This document shows, piece after piece, positions 53,948-64,000 of a DNA stretch of 64,000 nt. A program made the translations under genes and the position numbers. The stretch comes from Sphingomonas sp. Leaf34. Its GTDB lineage: Bacteria > Pseudomonadota > Alphaproteobacteria > Sphingomonadales > Sphingomonadaceae. The stretch spans positions 310,001 to 374,000 of the forward strand of contig NZ_LMLC01000005.1 in assembly GCF_001421805.1 (NCBI RefSeq). The letters are read 5' to 3'. The notes below the pieces were generated by a model. The model was given only the letters and a program-made list of their open reading frames with translations. It made no database searches and was not told where the DNA came from. Numbering within the stretch: the stretch's first letter is position 1; the number at the start of each line of letters is the position of its first letter.

Positions 53948-54196
53948 ATGAAGTTCAAGGCTCTTACTGGCGGCGCACTTGCTGCCGCAATGATGACCAC
54001 CTCGGTCGCAGCATCGGCTGCTCCCGTCTCGAACGCTGCCAGCAGCCTGTCGGTTTCGCATGCGCGTGTCGGTTCGGCAACCACCAGCAAGAACAAGGCT
54101 GCCGGCGGCGGTCTGTTCGCACTGCTGATCGGTGCGGGCGTCGTTGCAATCGGCGTCGTGGCGATCGTCAAGGACGACAATTCGGACAGCAACTAA
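53948..54196 (+). CDS. Small exported or membrane protein under stress promoter
   Basis: An 82-residue protein. A signal peptide (MKFKALTGGALAAAMMTTSVAASA) is followed by a Ser/Ala-rich stretch, one hydrophobic segment (GGGLFALLIGAGVVAIGVVAIV) and a short acidic tail (KDDNSDSN). Mature protein of about 58 residues is probably anchored in the inner membrane. The ATG has a GGAGA site. No named family; regulation by the general stress response is inferred from the promoter. Confidence 0.85.
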   Translation: MKFKALTGGALAAAMMTTSVAASAAPVSNAASSLSVSHARVGSATTSKNKAAGGGLFALLIGAGVVAIGVVAIVKDDNSDSN

Positions 54197-54203
54197 GGTT
54201 GCC

Positions 54204-54227
54204 GGGCCGGCGCTTCGGCGTCGGCCC
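54204..54227 (+). terminator. Hairpin with UUCG tetraloop after the small stress gene
   Basis: GGGCCGGCGC and GCGTCGGCCC form a 10-bp stem with one G-T mismatch pair around TTCG. No T run follows, so it may be an mRNA-stabilising end or a weak terminator between two converging genes. Confidence 0.5.
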
Positions 54228-54238
54228 ATCCGTCCGGG

Positions 54239-55042
54239 CTAGAGCGATTGTCCTGCTCGCCCCACCAGATCGACGATATATTGCCATGCGACACGGCCCG
54301 ACCGGCTTCCCCGTCGCGTCGCCCAGCCGATGGCCTCGCCCGGCTCGAATGTGAGATCGTACGACGCTGCATAGGCCGCGACGATCGCCAGATACGCTTC
54401 CTGATCCAGTGCGTGAAAGCCGAGGCTGAGACCGAACCGGTCCGCCAGCGCAAGATGATCGTCCGCCGAGTCGCGTGGATTAATCGCGCTTTCCTGTTCG
54501 GCGATATCGCGCGGCCCCAAATGACGACGGTTTGCCGTTACCAACAACCGGACATTGGCAGGCCGTGGCTCTGCCCCACCCTCCAGCATAGAGCGCAAGC
54601 GCCGCGCTTCGGCAGGCACCTCGAACCCGAGATCGTCGACGAACAGCGCAAATGCCCGGTCGACGGGCGCCAACACCGCGAACAGATCCGGCAAGCCGTT
54701 CAGATCGGACACCTCGACCAGCGCGAGATCGCCACCCTCGGCCTGGATCGCCGCGACCGCGCTTTTGACCAGTGCCGATTTCCCCGTACCACGCGCGCCC
54801 CATAGCAGGACGTCCTGCGCGGCATGGCGCCTGGCGAGGCGGTCCAGATTGGCACGCAACGCCGCCTTCTGCCGATCGAGCCCGATCAGCATGTCGAGCG
54901 GCAGTGGTGCAAAGCTTCGTGCCGGCGACAGCGTACCACAACGCCACACATAGGCGGGATGCGCCCGCGGATCGGCGACCGCGGGCGGTGGGGGCGCGAG
55001 GCGTTCGAGCGCGGCGGCGATGCGGTCAAGCGGGTCGGTCAT
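54239..55042 (-). CDS. DUF815 family ATP-binding protein
   Basis: A 267-residue AAA+-like ATPase. Walker A is LLWGARGTGKSALVKSAVAA, Walker B is FALFVDDLGFE, and a sensor-like segment reads VRLLVTANRRHLGPRDI. The PLDMLIGLDRQKAALRANLDRLA block before Walker A is typical of DUF815. The role is unknown. It stands alone between the stress gene and the Prs cluster on the same strand as the latter. Confidence 0.9.
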   Translation of the reverse strand: MTDPLDRIAAALERLAPPPPAVADPRAHPAYVWRCGTLSPARSFAPLPLDMLIGLDRQKAALRANLDRLARRHAAQDVLLWGARGTGKSALVKSAVAAIQAEGGDLALVEVSDLNGLPDLFAVLAPVDRAFALFVDDLGFEVPAEARRLRSMLEGGAEPRPANVRLLVTANRRHLGPRDIAEQESAINPRDSADDHLALADRFGLSLGFHALDQEAYLAIVAAYAASYDLTFEPGEAIGWATRRGSRSGRVAWQYIVDLVGRAGQSL

Positions 55043-55094
55043 CGCCCGGTCTTGGCAATACGATCCGCCCGAGACAAGCGTCCGGCGAAGCGCG

Positions 55095-57087
55095 TCAGCG
55101 CAGTTGGCGAAGATGTTCGGCGATCGCGGCGTCGCCGGGCTCCAGCAGCGCCGCCTTGGTCAGCAATTGCCGCGCCCCCACGGTATCGCCGTCTGCCGCC
55201 AGCGCGACGCCATAGCCGTCGGCAGCAGCCGCACGCCCCGGCGCGAGCGTATACGCTGCACGGCCATACCGGACGGCGATCGCACCGTCGTCGCTGCCCG
55301 CATACGCCCGTGCAAGATCGATCAAAACGGTACCATCGCGATTGCCGACGCGCCGCCGGACGCCCTCCAGCGTCTCGATCGCGGCGTCGAAGTCGCCCGA
55401 CGCAACCTGCCAGTGGCCCAGCAGTCGCTGGCCCGCGAGGCTCTGCGGGTTCTGCGACAGATACAGCGCGAGCGCGGCCGCGGCATCGTTCGGACGCCCT
55501 GCCCGTCCCAGCGAATCGACCAGCCGCAACACCGTCGGCTCGTCGAACGCCAGGTCGGCGGCGCGCGCATAGACGCCCGAGGCTTCACCGTATCGACCGG
55601 CCGACATCAGCACGTCGCCCAGCGCAAGATAGGCGGCAGGTGCGCCGGGTCCGGCCGCGACGAGCGCTCGTCCGCGCGCGATGGCCCCTGCGGTATCACC
55701 GCTGGCAATCTGTCCGCGAATCACGCCAAGCACGTAGGTCGGGTCGCCGCCGGCCATCGCCGCGTCCGCCATGAGCGCGCCGATCGCATCGTCGGTCGCG
55801 AACACCGCCGCGGGTGCGACCGATGCCGATCCGGCCCGGTCGAGGAACACCGCCGCCGACTGGCGATCGCCGCGCGCTTCGAACGCACGCGCCATGAGCG
55901 TCAGCGTGTAGCTGTCGGCGTCGGCGCGGACGCCGATCGGGCGGAGGCTGTCGAGTGCATCCTGCGGACTGTCCGACCGCAGCAGCGCCGCGCCGAGCAA
56001 CCGGCGCGCGCCGACATTGAGCGGTTGTTGCGCGACGAGTTGGCGCCATGCGGTCGCCGCCTGTTCGAACTTGCCCTGCGCATAATCCAGGCTGCCCGAC
56101 AGCAGCAGCGCGCCCGGCAGGCCGTCGCTCGCGCCGCCCCGCTGGCGCAGCAACGAACGGGCAAGATCGATCCGGCCCGATCGTGCGGCGAGCACGGCTT
56201 GCAGATACAGGGCCTGCGGGCTGCCGGGACGCGCCAGCAGCGCGCGCCGCGTGGCCGCGAGCATCTCGCCATTGCGCCCCGCATCGCCGAGCGTAGCGGC
56301 ATATTCGATCAGCGCGGGGTGGTAATAGGCATCGCTGTCCAGCGCAGCCTCGAACCATGCAAGCGCGGCGATCGGGCCATATCGGCTGCGGATCACGTCG
56401 CCCTGCAGCGTCAGCGCGGCGGGTTCCCTTGGTGCCAGCGTCACGGCCCTCGTCGCTGCGACCGTGGCGCCACCGATGTCGCCCGCGGTCAGGCGAAGCC
56501 GGCCGAGATCGGTCCATGCCGCGGCATCGGTCGGGGTTTGATCGAGCAGCGCTTCGAGCGCCGTCCGCGCCTCGACGACCTCGCCCCGCGATGCCCGCGC
56601 GCGCGCGCCGATGCGGGCGGCGTAGAGGGCATAGCGCGGCGCCGTCTCGGCAGCTTCGTCGAGCGCACCGTCCGGGTCGCCCTGCAACAGCAGTGCATGC
56701 GCGCGCAGCTGATGCAGACGATCCGCCGATAGTCCCGCACCTTCCGCGCGCATCAGTTCGGCTTCGGCGGCAAGCCCATCGCCCAGTTCGAGATAGGCGC
56801 GGGCCAGCACCGCATGCGCGATCGCCCAGCTTGGTGCCGCGGTGATCGCCGCCTGCGCGTTGCTTCGCGCCGCGCTGTAATTGCCGGCCTGCAACGTCGT
56901 CAGGCTGTCGATAAGCGACTTTCGCGCATCGGGGCGGGGCGAGCGCAGCGCCAGCGTAACGCCGATCGCCACGATGATCGCGCAGAGCAGGCCGATCGCC
57001 ACCGCGCGCTCGCGATTGCCCATGACGAGGGCAGGCAGTTTCAGCCGCCGCCGTCGCTTGCGCCGCCGCAGCATCGGATAGCGCACC

Positions 57088-57095
<8 letters not shown>
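55095..57095 (-). CDS. TPR-repeat protein of the PEP-CTERM/exosortase-associated Prs cluster
   Basis: A 666-residue protein. A basic N-terminus and one membrane segment (VAIGLLCAIIVAIGVTLAL) precede at least ten TPR-like helical repeats, such as AARSNAQAAITAAPSWAIAHAVLARAYLELG and AAWTDLGRLRLTAGDIGGA. It corresponds in position to the TPR protein PrsT of other clusters, but it has a membrane anchor rather than a lipobox. ATG 57095 overlaps the end of prsR by 8 bp. Likely a scaffold for export or assembly of exopolysaccharide or PEP-CTERM proteins. Confidence 0.8.
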
Positions 57096-58442
<1,347 letters not shown>

Positions 58443-58446
<4 letters not shown>

Positions 58447-60482
58447 GCCGCGGCCTCCAGCGAAGCCGCCACGGGCAGCAGGACCCTGAACCGCGTCCCC
58501 TCGCCCTCACGGCTGACGACCTCGAGCGAACCACCCATCGCGTGCACCAACTGCCGCGCCTCGAACGCTCCGATGCCGAACCCGGCGGGCTTGGACGAAA
58601 CGAACGGGCGGAAGAGCTGGTCGCGGACGAAGCCGGGCGTCATCCCGCAGCCATGGTCGATCACGTCGATCGCGACCTGATCGCCGATCGGTTCGATCGA
58701 CAGCAGGATCGGGTCGTCCATGCCGCTCGCCTCGACCGCGTTCTGGACGAGTTGGCCAAGCACCTGTTCGAGTCGGGCGGCATGCCCGAGCGCCCAGGCC
58801 GTGCCGCCCCGCGCGACGATCGGATGCTGCGCCCGGCGGACGCTCGCGACACGCTCGACGATCGCGGCGACCTCAACCGGCTGGAGCGGCTCGCCGCGAA
58901 CGGGACCGTGCTGCGAAAGGCGGGCGAGCAACGCAGTCATGCGATCGGAAGAGTCCTTGAGCGTGGCGACCATGTCGGCGCGGAAATCGGGGTTGTCGGC
59001 ATGGCGTTCGGCATTGCGCGCGACCAGCGTCAACTGGCTGACGAGATTCTTGATATCGTGGAGGATGAACGCGAACCGCCGGTTGAACTCGTCGAACCGT
59101 GCCGCATCGGCCAGCGCGGCATGCGCCCGGTCCTCCGCCAGATAGCTTGCTGCCTGCCGTCCGGCGACACGCAGCAGGTCGAAGTCCTCCCAGTCCAGCG
59201 CGCGGTCGACCGGCGGACGCGCGAGCACGATCGCACCGACCAGCAGGCCGCCGTGCACCAGCGGTACGATCGCCCAGGCTTCGGGGCATTGGCGGACCCA
59301 GTCGGGAATGCTTGCGATCTCGTCGCGCGGCGCGCTGCCCGCGCGGACCGGATCGAGCTCGATGATCCGTGCGTCATGCGTCAGATACCGCGCCAGCGCG
59401 GCATCCTGCGCGCCATCGGCGGCGCACAGCCAGTTCCACATCGCGCCGGTGCCGAGCGACGCGCCGTCCGGGACCAGCAACAGCCCGCCGGGCGAGTCGG
59501 TCAAGTCGGCGATCGCCTTGATGACGCGCATGTCGAGCGATTGGACGCCGATCCCGGGTTTGCCCAGCGTATCGGTGAACCGCAGCCATTCGGCGCGATA
59601 GTCATAGCGGTGACGGAAGAGGTGCTTGGCGATCTTGACCCTGGTCCAGGCACGCAGCCATGGCGTCGATACCAGCGTCAGCACCCCCGCCGTCGCGCCG
59701 AACACGATCGCGGTCTGCGCTATTCGGGCATAGGCGCCGCCATAGCGCGCCGCGATGCTGGTCGCGAGCGCGGTGATCCCGGCGTAAAGGACCAGCGCCA
59801 CCGCCGACAGCGCCCGCACCGCGATCGGCCGCGACAAGGCGAGCGTCCAGTCGCCGCTGCGATGCACGCCGACGACCAGCAAGACCGCCACACCGGTCAT
59901 CACCACGCCGCGCCCGAACACCGTGATCGATACCCAGTTCGCCTCGAAATATATCGTGCCGGCGACGATCAGGTCGACGCCCCACATCGCCGCGAGCGCG
60001 AGCACGACCAGTCTGACGCCCCCCCGCGAGGCGGGCGCCGCCTGATAGAGATGGTGGATCAGCACCAGCGCGCTGACCGCCCCCATCATCCGGAACACCG
60101 TTCGCGCCGACCCGACCGCGGCGACCGCATCCCCGCCCAGATCGATCCGCTGGACGATCGCCAGCAGCAGAGCGGTGCCGGCAAGCGCCATCACGACGCA
60201 GTACACCGCCCCGATCGCATAATTGCCGGCCCGGTCGCGCCGGACGAGTGCGAGCATGAACGCGAGCCAGGCGATATCGCGCGCACCGGCGGCGATCCGC
60301 GTGACCATGTCGCGCGCGTCGATCCCGGCGACCCCCAACGCCCACAGGCTCGTCATCACGAGCGCGGTCATGAACGCGGCATGCGGCCAATGCCCGCTGG
60401 GGCGCCGGATCTGCGCGAATGCCAGCGCACCGAACAGCAACGCGGCAAGCGCGTGGCTCCACAGGATCATCGTCCCGATCAT
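58443..60482 (-). CDS. prsK: PEP-CTERM system histidine kinase PrsK
   Basis: A 679-residue membrane kinase. About eight to nine N-terminal helices span residues 1-290 (LWSHALAALLFGALAFAQI, YAIGAVYCVVMALAGTALLL and others). A GAF-like region follows, then HDIKNLVSQLTLVARNAERH with the phosphoacceptor His, and a HATPase domain (LEQVLGQLVQNAVEASGMDD, DHGCGMTPGFV, GFGIGAFEARQLV). The architecture matches PrsK. The glycosyltransferase gene is 19 bp upstream and prsR overlaps downstream. Confidence 0.92.
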
Positions 60483-60501
60483 ACCCGTGGCGTGCCGGCG
60501 G

Positions 60502-61890
60502 TCATCGCGCGCCGACCGGCCACAAGACCACGCGGAGTGTCTGCAACAGGATCAGCAGGTCGAGGAACGGCGAATAGTTCTTCGCATAATACAGGTCGTA
60601 TTCGAGCTTGTGTCGGGAATCCTCGATTGACGCGCCATAGGGATAGTTGATCTGCGCCCAGCCGGTGATGCCCGGTTTCACCATGTGGCGCTCGGCATAG
60701 AAGGGCAGCTGGTCCTCGAGCTGCTGGACAAACTGCGGACGCTCGGGGCGCGGACCGACGAAGCTCATCTCACCCTTGAGGACGGTCCAGGTCTGCGGCA
60801 GCTCGTCGATCCGGACCTTGCGGATGAATCGGCCGATCCGGGTGATGCGCGGATCGTCCTCCGCCGCCCATACTGCCGTCCCCGCAACTTCCGCATCCTG
60901 CCGCATCGAGCGCAGTTTCACGATGTCGAACCCCTCATTGTACAGCCCGACCCGGCGCTGCCGATAAAAGGCCGGGCCCTTCGATTCGAGCTTGATCGCG
61001 ATCGCGGTCAACACGATGATCGGCAGCGTGATCGCCAGCAACACTCCGCCCGCGATGATGTCGAACGCGCGCTTGAACACGCTCGACAACATCCGGCTGG
61101 AGGCGAAGCCATCAGAAAAGATCAGCCAGGACGGGTTGACGCTCTTCAGGTCGATGCGCCCCGTCTCGCGTTCGAGGAAGCTCGATATCTCGCTGACCTG
61201 CACCCCGGTGGTCCGAACACGCAGCAGATCCTTCATCGGCAGCGCGTTGCGGCGCTCGTCGAGCGCCAGCACGACTTCGCTGGCATTCTGATCGACGATG
61301 TGCGCGGCGAGGTTGGGAATTGCGCTGCGTGGCAGTGCCCCTTGCACCACCGGCTCGGCCTCGCCCATCAGGACGAACCCGGCGACGACGAAATTGACGC
61401 CCGGCTGCGCCGACAGGCTCTGGATCCGCGCGGCACGGACACCAGCCCCCAGTACGACGATCCGCCGCTTGAAGGTTTCGCCGCCCAAGGTCTTGCCGAG
61501 CAGCGCACGCACCGTCACCAGCAGGACGGTCGCGATCACCGTCGAATATAACAGGTTCGAGCGCCACAGCGCGAGCGGTGGCACCAGGAAGAAGACCAGC
61601 GACAATACCATCACGCCGAGCGAGAGCGCGACTGCGAGCCGCGCGGCCGCAAACCGCAGCGAGAGGAACGAAGCGACGCCATACGCACCGACGGCGACCA
61701 GCGAGATCTGCAGCGCGATCGAGAATGTCAGCAGCTGCGCGATGCGGCTGTGCATCGGCGTGACCAGCATGCCGATCTGATGCGCACGGATAACCCAGCC
61801 GATCTCCGCCGAAACGATCAGCAACACCAGATCGACCAGGCCCAGCATAAGGACCGCGTGAGGTACGTAATGCTTGAAGAGCCGTATCAT
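60502..61890 (-). CDS. TIGR03013-type XrtA/PEP-CTERM system sugar transferase
   Basis: A 462-residue polyprenyl-phosphate sugar-1-phosphate transferase that starts a repeat unit of exopolysaccharide. Four N-terminal membrane helices and a Rossmann-like central domain ([15 protein letters not shown]) precede the catalytic domain. The catalytic domain carries [59 protein letters not shown] and [18 protein letters not shown]. It is the first gene of the transcription unit with prsK, prsR and the TPR gene, which ties the two-component system to polysaccharide synthesis. Confidence 0.92.
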   Translation of the reverse strand: MIRLFKHYVPHAVLMLGLVDLVLLIVSAEIGWVIRAHQIGMLVTPMHSRIAQLLTFSIALQISLVAVGAYGVASFLSLRFAAARLAVALSLGVMVLSLVFFLVPPLALWRSNLLYSTVIATVLLVTVRALLGKTLGGETFKRRIVVLGAGVRAARIQSLSAQPGVNFVVAGFVLMGEAEPVVQGALPRSAIPNLAAHIVDQNASEVVLALDERRNALPMKDLLRVRTTGVQVSEISSFLERETGRIDLKSVNPSWLIFSDGFASSRMLSSVFKRAFDIIAGGVLLAITLPIIVLTAIAIKLESKGPAFYRQRRVGLYNEGFDIVKLRSMRQDAEVAGTAVWAAEDDPRITRIGRFIRKVRIDELPQTWTVLKGEMSFVGPRPERPQFVQQLEDQLPFYAERHMVKPGITGWAQINYPYGASIEDSRHKLEYDLYYAKNYSPFLDLLILLQTLRVVLWPVGAR

Positions 61891-62047
61891 CGTCCGCTAT
61901 CCCGACGCATCATTGTAAACGCTACCGACACTGAACCGTATTTGGCAGCAATTCCCCAAAAAAGCCTAAAGACCGCGCTTCGGTTGGAGCATTCGTCGAT
62001 TGCAGAGCGGCGTCTGGCGCTATAGCGACACGGCTTCAGGAGGATGC

Positions 62048-63124
62048 ATGACCGCACGTAAGATAATTCCCGTAATACTTTCAGGCGGTTCCGGCACCAG
62101 ACTCTGGCCGATGTCGCGCCCCGAAATGCCCAAGCAGATGCTCGCGCTGACCGCGGACGAAACAATGCTCCAACTGACCGCCTCGCGCGCGACCGGCGGA
62201 CGCTTCGTTGCGCCGATCGTGGTCGCCAATGCGCGTCACGCCGATCTGGTCGAGCAGCAACTCGCCGCGGCGGGGGCGACCCCGCAAGCCCTGATCCTCG
62301 AACCCGCCGGTCGTAACACCGCGCCGGCGATCGCGCTCGCCGCGATCGCCGCCGGCGGCGGTGGCGACGCACTTCTCGTAATGCCATCCGACCACGTCAT
62401 CGGCGACGTTGCCGCCTTTCATGCCGCGATCGAGGCAGCGATGCCGCTCGTCACGCAGGGTTGGCTCGTCACCTTCGGGATCGCGCCCGACGCACCCGAG
62501 ACCGGCTATGGCTGGATACAGATCGGCGACGAGTTGCAGCCCGGCGTCAACCGCGTCGCGCGGTTCGTCGAGAAGCCCCCGCTCGACAAAGCGCAGTCGA
62601 TGCTGGCGAGCGGCGATCATGCCTGGAACGGCGGAATCTTCCTGTTCCAAGCGGACGCCTATCTCGAGGCGCTCGCGCAGTTCGATCCGGGCATCCTGAC
62701 CGCGACGCAGGAGGCGATGGACAAGGCGCATACCGAGGGCATGCGGATCTACCCGGACGCGGCTGCCTTTGCCGCCTCACCCGATGATTCGATCGACTAT
62801 GCGGTGATGGAAAAGGCGGATCGTGTAGCGGTCGTACCGGTCGCGATGGGCTGGAACGACGTTGGCAGCTGGGATGCGCTTCACGCGATCAGCGACACGG
62901 ACGGCGATGGCAACGCGCATCGCAGCCACGGCGACGGCAACGTGCTCGCAATCGATACGAAGAACTGCTTCGTCCGCAGCGATGGCGTCCGCGTCTCGTT
63001 GGTCGGCGTCGAGGACCTGATCGTGGTGGCAAGCGGCAACGATGTGCTCATCATGCCACGCGGTCGCAGCCAGGAAGTGAAGAAACTGATCGAGGCGATG
63101 AAGACCGCTGCCCCGACGGGTTGA
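62048..63124 (+). CDS. manC: Mannose-1-phosphate guanylyltransferase
   Basis: Makes GDP-mannose, a precursor for exopolysaccharide. The 358-residue protein has the nucleotidyltransferase signature VILSGGSGTRLWPMSRPEMPKQ, LEPAGRNTAPAIALAA, PSDHVIGD and RFVEKPPLDKAQSM. It lacks the C-terminal phosphomannose isomerase cupin of bifunctional enzymes. ATG 62048 has an AGGAGG ribosome binding site. It is divergent from the sugar transferase operon, so both may be controlled from the 157-bp region between them. Confidence 0.93.
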   Translation: MTARKIIPVILSGGSGTRLWPMSRPEMPKQMLALTADETMLQLTASRATGGRFVAPIVVANARHADLVEQQLAAAGATPQALILEPAGRNTAPAIALAAIAAGGGGDALLVMPSDHVIGDVAAFHAAIEAAMPLVTQGWLVTFGIAPDAPETGYGWIQIGDELQPGVNRVARFVEKPPLDKAQSMLASGDHAWNGGIFLFQADAYLEALAQFDPGILTATQEAMDKAHTEGMRIYPDAAAFAASPDDSIDYAVMEKADRVAVVPVAMGWNDVGSWDALHAISDTDGDGNAHRSHGDGNVLAIDTKNCFVRSDGVRVSLVGVEDLIVVASGNDVLIMPRGRSQEVKKLIEAMKTAAPTG

Positions 63125-63169
63125 GAGAGCACTCCGAGGTCGGTCCGGCTGTCCACCGGGCCGATCGGC

Positions 63170-63334
63170 TTATCGTGTCTTGCGCGTCTTCGGCACCTGC
63201 GACAACCGCGTCAAAAGCGTCGGGATATCCTCGGTGATCATCGTATCGGTCGGGGTCTGCCAAGACGAGCGCAGCGTTTCGCCGACAGTGTGCAACCGTG
63301 CGCCAGCGTCACGCCTGGATGTCTCGTTTCGCAC
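63170..63334 (-). CDS. NepR-like small protein (candidate anti-sigma factor)
   Basis: A 54-residue ORF starting at GTG 63334 behind GTGAGGT. The central part (HTVGETLRSSWQTPTD, then EDIPTLLTRLSQV) follows the NepR pattern VGxxLRxx(Y/W) ... ED(I/V)Pxx(L)xxL, but with about four extra residues between the two halves. NepR holds EcfG inactive until PhyR binds it. No phyR or ecfG gene is next to it. A candidate sigma-EcfG promoter lies upstream. The identification is tentative; it may be a NepR paralogue or an unrelated small protein. Confidence 0.45.
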   Translation of the reverse strand: MRNETSRRDAGARLHTVGETLRSSWQTPTDTMITEDIPTLLTRLSQVPKTRKTR

Positions 63335-63403
63335 GTCTACCTCACCTACGCATACATCCGACGACGTCCCAAGGGGTTGAGGATGACGCCGGTTCTCGGC
63401 TCA

Positions 63404-63428
63404 AACCGCCGATATCCGTGCTTGTTCC
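63404..63428 (-). promoter_or_regulatory. Candidate sigma-EcfG promoter of the NepR-like ORF
   Basis: On the minus strand GGAAC (63428-63424) is followed after 16 bases by GGTT (63407-63404), one base from the consensus CGTT. It would give a leader of about 60 bases before GTG 63334. The surrounding space 63335-63558 shows no other gene. Confidence 0.5.
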
Positions 63429-63558
63429 AGCGGTTTCGCGCCGCCCCCCTGTTCTGCGCCGATTCCGGTCGCGGACGCGTCGAACGCCAATTCGCGAAGC
63501 GCTGGCGATTTCTACAACGATCGGTCTAGATGCGCGAACGTTACCGGGAGAGTGGGTT

Positions 63559-64000
63559 ATGGATCGTCGTCAGTTCCTCGCATCGGGAGGCGTGGCCGCA
63601 CTTGCCGCCACGTTGCCGTCGTCGGCATTTGCGCAATCGAGCGGCGATACGGCGCTCAACGCGGACTTCGAACGGATCTTCCAGCGCAGCGTGGCGCGAT
63701 CGCCGGAACTCGCAACATCGCTTGGCCTCGACAAGGGGCCGCGCGCGCCGCTGAAAAGCCTGCTCTCGCCGCGCACCGCCGAGAAGCGCGCGAGCGACCT
63801 CGCCGATACCAAGGCGGGCCTTGCCGCGCTTGCGCATTATGATGGCGCCAACCTGTCGCCAGCGGCCAAGCTGAATCTCGAAGTGGTGCGCTATTCGCTG
63901 ACCACGCAAATCGCCGCGCCAGAGAAGTTCGGCATGGACAGCCCGATCCGCCCCTACCGAATTTTCCAGCAGGGCGGCGCCTATTTCCAGGTCCCCGACT
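63559..64000 (+). CDS. DUF885 family protein with Tat-type signal, 3' end cut by the window
   Basis: The first 147 residues of a protein that runs off the right edge. The N-terminus MDRRQFLASGGVAALAATLP is a twin-arginine-type signal ending near SAFAQ. The mature part (LNADFERIFQRSVARSPELATSLGLDKG, LAALAHYDGANLSPAAKLNLEVV) matches DUF885, a family of metallopeptidase-like exported proteins of about 570-600 residues. ATG 63559 follows GGGAGAGTGGG. Catalytic motifs are beyond the window, so activity cannot be judged. Confidence 0.85.
   Translation, partial: MDRRQFLASGGVAALAATLPSSAFAQSSGDTALNADFERIFQRSVARSPELATSLGLDKGPRAPLKSLLSPRTAEKRASDLADTKAGLAALAHYDGANLSPAAKLNLEVVRYSLTTQIAAPEKFGMDSPIRPYRIFQQGGAYFQVPD

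Noticed and set aside
61891..62047. Sigma-54 promoter between manC and the sugar transferase gene
   Set aside because: TTGGGGAATTGCTGCC on the minus strand has GG and GC elements, but the spacing between them does not fit the -24/-12 consensus.
63290..63529. 79-codon plus-strand frame before the DUF885 gene
   Set aside because: No ribosome binding site, mixed Cys/Arg-rich composition, and it overlaps the better-supported minus-strand NepR-like ORF and its promoter.

Overview
The window is 64 kb of GC-rich chromosome from an alphaproteobacterium, most likely a sphingomonad (Sphingomonas or a close relative). The evidence is gene content rather than a marker gene. It includes the CtrA inhibitor SciP, a STAS-fused MlaE-type lipid transporter, Ku/LigD end joining, a PrsK/PrsR/TPR/TIGR03013 exosortase-associated cluster, a serC leader RNA candidate and promoter sequences of the sigma-EcfG type. 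No rRNA, tRNA, CRISPR array, prophage or insertion sequence was recognised. Both ends cut a gene: glgP at the left and a DUF885 gene at the right.

Layout. 1-9.4 kb: glycogen operon glgP-glgB-glgC-glgA-pgm plus a citrate-lyase-beta-like gene, tightly overlapped on the plus strand. 9.4-13.3 kb: minus-strand lipid transport operon (STAS-permease, ATPase, MCE protein, auxiliary lipoprotein) with a divergent HAD phosphatase. 13.9-21.4 kb: a 7 x 14 bp minisatellite, a cupin gene, DUF445 and an RND efflux pair. 21.4-31 kb: SIMPL protein, GlsB/YeaQ protein, sciP with two small upstream ORFs, mnmA, a UVR-motif protein, the pdxH-CDF-phzF operon, and ku-ligD. 31-39.4 kb: circularly permuted ATP-grasp/alpha-E protein, transglutaminase, a DnaJ-like protein, YihY, fabI, a DUF559 endonuclease-like gene and aroC. 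39.4-49.4 kb: a Gly/Thr/Met-rich secreted protein, hisZ-purA, serC and serA, an extensin-like lipoprotein, a LOG protein, cytochrome c and pheA. 49.5-54.2 kb: a PepSY/response regulator/kinase operon, an ABC-F ATPase, and a small protein behind a perfect sigma-EcfG-type promoter. 54.2-64 kb: DUF815 ATPase, the Prs cluster, manC, a NepR-like small ORF and the DUF885 gene.

The most unusual feature is a set of two-arm palindromic repeats found only between about 22 and 50 kb. Each arm has a conserved stem and a tip that varies in sequence but stays self-complementary. One pair of arms brackets a DUF559 endonuclease-like gene almost exactly, so that the gene looks like cargo of the same kind of element. 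Another copy is inserted in frame inside ligD. In four places repeat sequence supplies the ribosome binding site or start codon of a gene. I propose a repeat/endonuclease partnership comparable to REP/RAYT systems. This is inference from sequence layout and has not been tested.

A second theme is the general stress response. GGAAC-N16/17-CGTT-like promoters lie upstream of the 82-aa small protein (perfect match), the NepR-like ORF, the GlsB/YeaQ gene and the Gly/Thr/Met-rich protein (each with one mismatch in the -10 element).
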